A stretch of DNA of 6,203 bases, from positions 1-6,203 of the forward strand of contig JBBDWJ010000116.1 of NCBI GenBank assembly GCA_040902925.1, written 5' to 3'. A model generated the notes under the pieces. The model was not told the DNA's origin and did no database searches. It saw only the letters and a program-made list of their open reading frames with translations. Within the stretch, counting starts at the first letter, position 1, and every line of letters starts with the position of its first letter. Source of the DNA: JBBDWJ01 sp040902925 (GTDB taxonomy: Bacteria; Acidobacteriota; Terriglobia; Bryobacterales; UBA6623). Made by a program: the position numbers and the translations under genes. Positions 1-4,882 of the stretch are shown piece by piece.

Positions 1-122
1 AGCAGTTCACGCAGTCGGTGATTCCGATCGGCGCGGTGCTGTTCATACTGGCTGAAATCGGGAACTTCGTCCAAAGCTGGAGCGAGCTCGAATCGACCCG
101 CGCGGAGGCGACGACCGAGTGA
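1..122 (+). CDS. TRAP transporter small permease (DctQ-like), C-terminal fragment
   Basis: The reading frame starts before the window; the first whole codon is at position 3 and the stop TGA is at 120-122. The 39 visible residues begin with a hydrophobic stretch (VIPIGAVLFILAE) and end in a polar, charged tail rich in Glu, Ser and Thr. This matches the last membrane helix and cytoplasmic tail of the four-helix small subunit of tripartite ATP-independent periplasmic transporters. The strongest support is position: its stop overlaps the start of the large permease by four bases (GTGA), the usual dctQ-dctM arrangement. The small subunit sits in the inner membrane and pairs with DctM in Na+-driven uptake of a solute delivered by a periplasmic binding protein. 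The fragment alone is too short to identify without its neighbour. Confidence 0.8.
   Translation, partial: QFTQSVIPIGAVLFILAEIGNFVQSWSELESTRAEATTE
104..108 (+). promoter_or_regulatory. Ribosome binding site for the DctM gene
   Basis: GGAGG lies ten bases before the GTG at 119, inside the end of the dctQ-like frame. It supports the GTG as the true start and translational coupling of the two permease genes. Confidence 0.6.
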
Positions 123-1402
123 ACGTGCTCCTGCTGATCGCCGGCATGCTGCTGCTGGTGCTGATCGACGTGCCGATTGGCGTGGCGCTGGGCGCCGTGG
201 CCGTCATCGCGATGGCCGCCAGCGAAGGAACCCGCACTCTGCCCGATATCGGGCTGGTGCTGTTCGACGGCGCGACGAAATTCCCGCTGATTGCCATTCC
301 GCTATTCATCCTGGCCGGGGCTGTGATGAACAGCTCGGGCATCTCGCGGCGGCTGATCGCGCTGGCATCGGCCATCTTCGGCTGGGTGCGCGGCGGGTTG
401 TCGATGGTTACGATCGGGGCCGCGCTGTTTTTCGCCGAGATCTGCGGCTCCGCGGTCGCCGGCGTGGCGGCGCTGGGCTCGGTACTCATCCCGGCGATGC
501 AACGCCGCGGATACCCCAAAGAGTTTGCCGCGGCGGTCACTTCGTCCGCTTCGACTTTGGCGGTATTCATTCCGCCTTCGATTCCTTTGATCCTCTACGG
601 CGTGATGGCGAGCACTTCGGTTGTAGAGCTTTTCGTTGCGGGTATCCTTCCGGGCCTCCTCGGCGGCGTGCTGCTGATGGCTCTGGCGTATGCGACGGCC
701 GTGCGGCGCAACTACCCGGTCGAGGAAGCGTTTCAGCTCAGCAATCTCTGGCGGCGGGTGAAGGAAGCCGGCTGGGCGCTGCTTTTGCCGGTGATCGTCC
801 TCGGAGGCATCTTTAGCGGCTTTGTCACGGCCACCGAGGGCGCCGGACTGGCGGTGGCGGCATCGCTGTTCATCGGCGTGTTCATCTACCGCGAGCTGGA
901 CCGCGCGAATCTCTGGGAAGCGATGGTGCAGGGCGGCATTCAGACCGCCGTCGTCATGCTGCTGGTTGCAACTTCGGCGCTTCTAGGCGAATATCTCACC
1001 TCGATCCAAGCTCCGCAAAGCGTGGCTCGGGCAATCATCGATCTCACCGACGACCGCTACCTCGTGCTGGCGCTGCTGAACGTCTTTTTCCTGCTGATCG
1101 GGCTGTTTCTGCACTCGGCGGCGGCGATCATTCTGATTGTCCCAATCGTCATGCCGCTGGTGAATGCCGTCGGCATCGACCCGGTGCATTTCGGAATCAT
1201 CGTAACGCTCAACCTTGGTATCGGCCAGCAGACGCCCCCGGTGGCCAGCGTGCTGGTGACGGCCTGCTCGATCGCCAAGGCCGACATCTGGGACGTGACC
1301 AAGGCTAACTTGCCGTTCATCGGAGCCCTGACGGTAGTCCTGTTGCTTGTGACTTACATTCCGGCGATTCCGTTGATTCTGGTCGATTTTTTCTACCGTT
1401 GA
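119..1402 (+). CDS. TRAP transporter large permease (DctM family)
   Basis: This is a 427-residue, strongly hydrophobic protein, the usual length for the TRAP large subunit that forms the Na+-coupled translocation pathway in the inner membrane. Family signatures are easy to see: an early helix (residues 4-33); the segment around 102-130 containing GSAVAGVAALGSVLIPAM followed by a basic turn RRGY; the STLAVFIPPSIPLILYG stretch (145-161); and near the C-terminus HFGIIVTLNLGIGQQTPPV (357-375), including the conserved G-x-x-TPP signature. A position in the late helix that is usually acidic in relatives (G-x-F-D/E) reads His here (GLFLHSAAA, His332); this is from memory of the family. The start is GTG, overlaps the DctQ stop and has a good ribosome binding site. 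The substrate cannot be deduced because the binding protein lies outside the window. It is convergent with the cytochrome gene. Confidence 0.95.
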   Translation: MNVLLLIAGMLLLVLIDVPIGVALGAVAVIAMAASEGTRTLPDIGLVLFDGATKFPLIAIPLFILAGAVMNSSGISRRLIALASAIFGWVRGGLSMVTIGAALFFAEICGSAVAGVAALGSVLIPAMQRRGYPKEFAAAVTSSASTLAVFIPPSIPLILYGVMASTSVVELFVAGILPGLLGGVLLMALAYATAVRRNYPVEEAFQLSNLWRRVKEAGWALLLPVIVLGGIFSGFVTATEGAGLAVAASLFIGVFIYRELDRANLWEAMVQGGIQTAVVMLLVATSALLGEYLTSIQAPQSVARAIIDLTDDRYLVLALLNVFFLLIGLFLHSAAAIILIVPIVMPLVNAVGIDPVHFGIIVTLNLGIGQQTPPVASVLVTACSIAKADIWDVTKANLPFIGALTVVLLLVTYIPAIPLILVDFFYR

Positions 1403-1448
1403 GCCGCGGCCATTTCCGCGCCCAATCCGCAATCGGTCTCGAAAAGAA
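1403..1448. other. Short convergent intergenic gap
   Basis: These 46 bases separate the ends of two converging genes. A 5-bp stem (CGCGG at 1405-1409 with CCGCG at 1416-1420) is present, but there is no T-run on either strand, so I do not call a terminator. Confidence 0.6.
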
Positions 1449-2147
1449 TCAGCCGTGGCAGAGCTTGCAGGCCTTTTCCTTGGGATAGAGCAGGTGGCCT
1501 TTTTCGGTCGAGCCGTGGGCGTTGTGGCAGAGCCCGCATTCCTGAAGTACGTGCACGGCGTGGGGGTGCGTTTTCGTGAAGTTGTCCTCGGCGTGGCAGG
1601 TGAAGCAGCCGCCCTCGAAACGAAAACGCCCGCGGCGGCTGACGCCGTGACACTGCGTGCACTCGACGGCTTCGAGCGGAGGATGCTGCTGAAAAGCCTT
1701 GAACTCGGCGGGAGGGTTGCCGCCGGTGAAGAAGCGGATCTCTTTGCGGCCACCTTCCCAAACCAGCGCTAAACGGTGCTCCCCGGCCGGCGTATTGATC
1801 CGCGCGTGGAAAACATTGGGGAATGGCTCTTCGGCGGCGATTGGGTTGCCGTCGAGCTCGAGACGGCCACCGGGCGCCGTGGCGATGATATCCGCAATCT
1901 CGGTGGGCAGCGTGGCGCCGTCGACCGGGCGTAGGATTCTGCCTTCGTTTTGCCCGCTGGCGATCGCGGCCAGCAATGCCGTGGTCAACAGGGCTGCCGC
2001 TACTCGCCGCGCAACGTGTGAATCCCCGCGATGCGCGCCGGAGGGTCCCGCTCCATGACCGCCTGCTGAAAGGATTTTAGCCGCAGAGGCACGCAGATAA
2101 ACGCAGATGGACCTCTCGTTGATCGGTTGATCGGTTGATCGGTTCAT
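1449..2147 (-). CDS. Exported tetraheme-type cytochrome c with Ig-like N-terminal domain (start uncertain)
   Basis: Read from ATG at 2147, the product has 232 residues; later numbering uses this start. A hydrophobic stretch at about 47-65 (VAAALLTTALLAAIASG) looks like a signal peptide, so the protein should act in the periplasm or on the cell surface. Residues 66-141 look like a small beta-sandwich (RPVDGATLP, then LELDGNPI, then FHARINTPAGEHRLALVW), as in Ig-like domains; this is inference. Four heme-attachment motifs follow: CTQCH (163), CFTCH (181), CGLCH (204) and CKLCH (227), the last one residue from the end. Extra His at 155, 194, 196, 199, 211 and 218 could be distal ligands. The pattern resembles doubled-CXXCH / cytochrome c7-like proteins. 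The start is a problem: about 45 residues precede the hydrophobic stretch and the ATG lies inside a repeat. A better-placed ATG at 2056 is in another frame and stops at 2000-2002. It may be co-transcribed with the upstream oxidase gene. Confidence 0.8.
   Translation of the reverse strand: MNRSTDQPINERSICVYLRASAAKILSAGGHGAGPSGAHRGDSHVARRVAAALLTTALLAAIASGQNEGRILRPVDGATLPTEIADIIATAPGGRLELDGNPIAAEEPFPNVFHARINTPAGEHRLALVWEGGRKEIRFFTGGNPPAEFKAFQQHPPLEAVECTQCHGVSRRGRFRFEGGCFTCHAEDNFTKTHPHAVHVLQECGLCHNAHGSTEKGHLLYPKEKACKLCHG
2077..2110. repeat. Dispersed intergenic repeat-like segment
   Basis: The segment reads TTAGCCGCAGAGGCACGCAG on the plus strand and continues with ATAAACGCAGATGG. I recognise it as very close to a family of short intergenic repeats scattered in several non-enteric phyla, which in the reverse direction yields spurious peptides such as ICVYLRASAAK. 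Within it GCAGA occurs three times. The recognition is from memory; genome-wide copy number cannot be seen from one window. Confidence 0.45.
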
Positions 2148-2150
2148 CCG
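2117..2150 (+). repeat. 8-bp tandem array (CGGTTGAT), left arm of an inverted repeat
   Basis: Four consecutive units are CGTTGAT (one base short), CGGTTGAT, CGGTTGAT and CGGTTCAT, ending in CCG. The reverse complement of this array occurs at 2242-2299, so the two arrays form an imperfect inverted repeat around a spacer of about 90 bases. The array contains the CAT that gives the ATG assigned to the cytochrome. Confidence 0.8.
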
Positions 2151-2163
2151 TGATGGCCTTCCG

Positions 2164-2203
2164 GCGGGCGTGCAACTCATGGACCCGGCCCCGCGGGCGT
2201 GCA
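2164..2203. repeat. 11-bp direct repeat pair
   Basis: GCGGGCGTGCA occurs at 2164-2174 and again at 2193-2203, 29 bases apart start to start, inside the spacer between the two tandem arrays. Confidence 0.7.
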
Positions 2204-2221
2204 TCAGGCGCCTTTGCCCCC

Positions 2222-2257
2222 GCCCGGATAAACGGGCCACCCGGATGAACGGGTGAC
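2222..2257. repeat. Two tandem 17-bp hairpin units
   Basis: CCGGATAAACGGGCCAC (2224-2240) is followed directly by CCGGATGAACGGGTGAC (2241-2257), 14 of 17 bases identical. Each forms a small stem-loop: GCCCG/CGGGC around GATAAA (2222-2237), and CACCCG/CGGGTG around GATGAA (2238-2255). The outer pair of the shared 5-bp stem is G-C in one and A-T in the other, so pairing is kept. Confidence 0.65.
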
Positions 2258-2259
2258 CG

Positions 2260-2299
2260 ATCAACCGATCATCCGATCAACGGATCAACCGATCAACGG
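2260..2299 (-). repeat. 8-bp tandem array (CSGTTGAT), right arm of the inverted repeat
   Basis: Read on the minus strand from 2299, five perfect-length units follow each other: CCGTTGAT, CGGTTGAT, CCGTTGAT, CGGATGAT and CGGTTGAT. A degenerate sixth (CGGTCACC, 2252-2259) leads into the hairpin units. The first unit carries the last Arg codon and the TGA stop of the FMN oxidase gene. Confidence 0.85.
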
Positions 2300-3486
2300 A
2301 CACGCACCAGCTTGCGGTCAATATCGGAAATCTTCGCTACGCCGGCCATGCCCATATCGAGCGCCAGCTCGGCGCGCAATAGTTGCAGCACTCGCTCGAC
2401 GCCGCGCTGGCCGTAGCTCGCCAGGCCCCACAGGTAGGGCCGCGCGACTCCCACCGCGGTTGCGCCGAGCGCCAGCGCTTTGAGAATATCCGCGCCGCGG
2501 CGGAAACCGCCGTCGATCAGCACCGGAATCTTGCCCGCCGCCGCTTCAACACACTCGGGCAGCGCTTCGATCGTGCCGCCAACGTAGTCGAGTTGGCGCG
2601 CGCCATGATTCGAGACGACGACGGCCGACATGCCGGTTTCGACCGCCTTGGCCGTATCTTCGGCGGTGAGAATGCCCTTGATGACGATCGGCAGCTCGGT
2701 CATATCGCGAAGCTGCTGCACGGTCTCCCAGGTCGGCGTCGGAAACGGCCTGCCGGGGTGCTCGCCGGTCACCCACGCCGCATCGGTTTCTTTGTAGATC
2801 AGGTTGCCGTTCGCGTCGCGGGGAATACCGGAGTCGCACCAGCGCCGCACGAACTTGTTGTGGATGCTGCGCTCGCGATTCGATACGAGCATGATGTCCA
2901 CGGTGAAACAGATCGCGCCGCAGCCCATGTCTTCGAGCTTCTCGACGAAGTTCAACATCGTATTTTTTGAGCCGAACTCGCCGCCGGTGGTAACCTGCCA
3001 CCAGTTCTTGGGGCCGTTGCCGGAAGTGAGGAACTCGTCGATACCGCCGTTGGTGACCATCAGGTGCCCGGACGCCGCCGCGGCCTTGGCGACTTCCTCT
3101 TCGCCATTCTTCAGGAAGCAGTTCTTGCCGCCGGCCGGGTCGATGAAAATCGGCGCATTAAGCTGCTTGCCGAACAGCCCGGTCGTGATGTCGATCTTGT
3201 GGACGTCGGTCAAAAATCGCGGACGCAGGATGATGTTCTCGAACCCGCGGCGGTTGTCGCGCAGCGCCACTTCGTCGCTGGCGCCCTCGGCGAGGTAGTC
3301 CCACGCCACGGGATCGAGTGTGGCTTGCGCGGCCTTCGCGAAATCGAAGACGTTAATGAGGTCTTCGATGGGCGGCGCGCCCGCTTTGGGATCTTCCGCG
3401 CCTTGCAGAACCGCGTTCTGCAAAAGCGGCGAAGCGAGCAAAAACTGAGCGAACTGACGGAGAGCCTGACGGCGGTCAACCTGCAT
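2293..3486 (-). CDS. FMN-dependent alpha-hydroxy-acid dehydrogenase/oxidase with Tat-like N-terminus
   Basis: This 397-residue protein belongs to the glycolate oxidase / lactate oxidase / flavocytochrome b2 TIM-barrel family, which oxidises 2-hydroxy acids to 2-oxo acids with FMN. Visible landmarks: WDYLAEGASDEVALRDNR (62-79, Tyr64 matching glycolate oxidase Tyr24), FTVD (Asp197), NRE (Arg204), IVIKGI (Lys270), SNHGARQLD (His294 base, Arg297), DGGFRRG (325-331) and ARP (Arg349), the last two binding the FMN phosphate. The strand usually reading Q-L-Y-V is Q-V-T-T (164-167), so the active-site Tyr129 equivalent is Thr166; the region has a three-residue insertion and lacks the usual Trp nearby. 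Residues 4-12 (DRRQALRQF) followed by a moderately hydrophobic stretch resemble a twin-arginine signal, so export of the folded flavoprotein is possible. I chose ATG 3486 because the open frame upstream, back to 3837, looks non-coding and runs into the divergent gene. The exact substrate is unknown. Confidence 0.92.
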   Translation of the reverse strand: MQVDRRQALRQFAQFLLASPLLQNAVLQGAEDPKAGAPPIEDLINVFDFAKAAQATLDPVAWDYLAEGASDEVALRDNRRGFENIILRPRFLTDVHKIDITTGLFGKQLNAPIFIDPAGGKNCFLKNGEEEVAKAAAASGHLMVTNGGIDEFLTSGNGPKNWWQVTTGGEFGSKNTMLNFVEKLEDMGCGAICFTVDIMLVSNRERSIHNKFVRRWCDSGIPRDANGNLIYKETDAAWVTGEHPGRPFPTPTWETVQQLRDMTELPIVIKGILTAEDTAKAVETGMSAVVVSNHGARQLDYVGGTIEALPECVEAAAGKIPVLIDGGFRRGADILKALALGATAVGVARPYLWGLASYGQRGVERVLQLLRAELALDMGMAGVAKISDIDRKLVRVR

Positions 3487-3541
3487 GGGTGTTTTTCCGA
3501 TAGCCCGCCCGGATCGTTCCTGGCTGAGCCGATGCGTGGTT

Positions 3542-3570
3542 AGTATGACCAAGCCACGCGTTGGATGCAA
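3542..3570 (-). promoter_or_regulatory. Candidate sigma70-type promoter for the FMN oxidase gene
   Basis: On the minus strand TTGCAT (3565-3570) and CATACT (3542-3547) are separated by exactly 17 bases. Matches to consensus are three and four of six. Transcription would start near 3535, leaving a leader of about 50 bases before ATG 3486. A weak GGAAAA lies before that ATG. Confidence 0.4.
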
Positions 3571-3623
3571 CAGCGGACGCCGAACGCGGGCCCGTGCAGG
3601 CCGGTCCGATGCCTGGCACGCTA

Positions 3624-3629
3624 TATAAT
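3624..3629 (+). promoter_or_regulatory. Candidate -10 element for the oxidoreductase-sialidase operon
   Basis: A perfect TATAAT within CTATATAATG stands out in GC-rich surroundings. No convincing -35 hexamer lies 16-18 bases upstream (CCGGTC at 3601-3606), so it would depend on an activator or other contacts. The leader to ATG 3803 would be about 165 bases. Confidence 0.35.
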
Positions 3630-3802
3630 GTTCGGGTCGCCGCCCGATTCTTCGCGTGTTTTCGTTGATATAGCCTCCGTTCCGAGTCCGGCGCCAGCCG
3701 CGGACCACTCCACCGGGAGCGATGGATCGTCGTGCGTCCTGGTCCGCAGACCGCGGGCTACAAACGTTAAGCACCTTTGCGCAGACCCGGCCAACGCTAC
3801 CC

Positions 3803-4882
3803 ATGGCAAGCGAAGCACCAGTCAACGTAGGGATCATCGGCTCAGGCTCGGTGGCGTGCCGCGTCCACTTGCCGGGGCTGCGGCTTTGCCCGGGAGTCGA
3901 GATTGCGGCTATCTCGTCGGTTGACGACGACGCCGCGCAGAAAACCGGTGTCGAGACGGTTTACCGCTCCTACCAGCAACTGCTCGCTCACCCCGGTATC
4001 GACGCCGTCGTGATCGCCACGCCCAACCATCTGCACCGCGAGATGGCTCTGGCAGCGTTCGCCGCGGGGAAGCACGTACTGTGTGAGAAGCCGCTGGCGC
4101 TCAACGGCACCGAGGCCGCCGAAATGCTTGACGCGGCGCGAACGGCCGGGCGGGTCCACATGACGGCTTTTACGTACCGCTACGCGCCATCCGTGCGGTA
4201 CTTGAAGCATCTCGTCGATCAAGGCGAGTTGGGAGAAATCCGCGTCGTGAGGGCCTCCTACCTGATGGCGCTGTCGACGCACCTGCTCGGCTGGCGTTCT
4301 TCGAAAAACCTGGCGGGCTCGGGGGTGCTGGCCGACATCGGCTCGCACCTGATCCATCTGGTGCAATGGCTGGCGGGTGACGTCGCGCGCCTCACTGCTT
4401 GCTCCCGGGATTTCCGGGGCGATGCCGCTTCCGACGTCGAAGACTGGATCGCTTTCCTAGCCGAGTTCACCGGCGGCGCTTCGGGGACCTTCGAAATCTC
4501 GCGTGTCTGCCCCGGCCAGGGCGCCGACATCACCGAGAACATGCAGATCGAGCTCTACGGCACGAAGGGATCCGCCGTGTTCTCGCTGCAAGACCCGTGG
4601 GGGCTGCGAGTGGCCACCGGCAAGGCTGGGCTCGACCCTACCGTAGTCCTCGAAAGAATCGCGGTTCCCGAGGGATTCCTGAAAATAGACGGAGCGCCGC
4701 GTGACGCCCGCGCGGGCGAAAAACGCTGGACCTACCGCTACGACCAGGCATTTCAGTTCATCGACTGCGTGCGCAAAGGCGTCGTGGAGCCGCCGTCGTT
4801 CGAAGATGGCCTACGCTGCCAGAAGGTGCTCGACGCTGCATTGACTTCGAGCCGCAGCCGGAATTGGGTGGAGATCGTATGA
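3803..4882 (+). CDS. Gfo/Idh/MocA family NAD(P)-dependent oxidoreductase
   Basis: This 359-residue protein has the normal length and architecture of the family. An N-terminal Rossmann fold opens with VNVGIIGSGSVA (7-18, dinucleotide-binding Gly10, 13 and 15). DAVVIATPNHLH follows at 67-78, and the catalytic-lysine motif CEKPLAL (94-100) has Lys96. The C-terminal alpha/beta domain begins near 120 and carries GVLADIGSHLIHL (174-186), where Asp178 and His182 form the family's D-x-x-x-H pair. Such enzymes oxidise or epimerise sugars and inositols in the cytoplasm; no signal peptide is seen. I chose ATG 3803 because the Rossmann strand starts seven residues later. ATG 3722 would add 27 residues without family features, although it has a better ribosome binding site. 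Its stop overlaps the sialidase start (ATGA, 4879-4882), implying translational coupling. The sugar substrate is not predictable. Confidence 0.93.
   Translation: MASEAPVNVGIIGSGSVACRVHLPGLRLCPGVEIAAISSVDDDAAQKTGVETVYRSYQQLLAHPGIDAVVIATPNHLHREMALAAFAAGKHVLCEKPLALNGTEAAEMLDAARTAGRVHMTAFTYRYAPSVRYLKHLVDQGELGEIRVVRASYLMALSTHLLGWRSSKNLAGSGVLADIGSHLIHLVQWLAGDVARLTACSRDFRGDAASDVEDWIAFLAEFTGGASGTFEISRVCPGQGADITENMQIELYGTKGSAVFSLQDPWGLRVATGKAGLDPTVVLERIAVPEGFLKIDGAPRDARAGEKRWTYRYDQAFQFIDCVRKGVVEPPSFEDGLRCQKVLDAALTSSRSRNWVEIV

Larger units (their letters stand above)
3487..3802. other. Divergent intergenic region
   Basis: About 316 bases lie between the divergent FMN oxidase and Gfo/Idh/MocA genes. 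Apart from the two promoter candidates I see no RNA gene, repeat or convincing small gene. The open frames crossing it lack recognisable protein features. An ATG at 3722 with GGGAG just before it could extend the plus-strand gene by 27 residues. Confidence 0.5.

Noticed and set aside
119..1402. Naming the TRAP permease a sialic acid transporter (siaM) because a sialidase is nearby
   Set aside because: Substrate choice lies with the binding protein, which is not visible, and two minus-strand genes separate the loci.
1405..1420. Rho-independent terminator between the convergent genes
   Set aside because: Only a 5-bp stem and no T-run on either strand.
983..1753. Long minus-strand open frame (256 codons) opposite dctM
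   Set aside because: It is antisense to a clear membrane-protein gene, Arg/Ser-rich and without domain features; a GC-rich shadow frame.
2117..2299. CRISPR array
   Set aside because: The units are 8 bp and contiguous without unique spacers; this is a minisatellite.
3613..3630. CTGGCACG as a sigma54 -24 box
   Set aside because: The matching -12 GC element is absent; the bases at that spacing belong to TATATAAT.
3487..3837. N-terminal extension of the FMN oxidase frame by 117 residues to ATG 3837
   Set aside because: The extra residues are Arg-rich with no family similarity, overlap the divergent oxidoreductase gene, and would bury the Tat-like signal.
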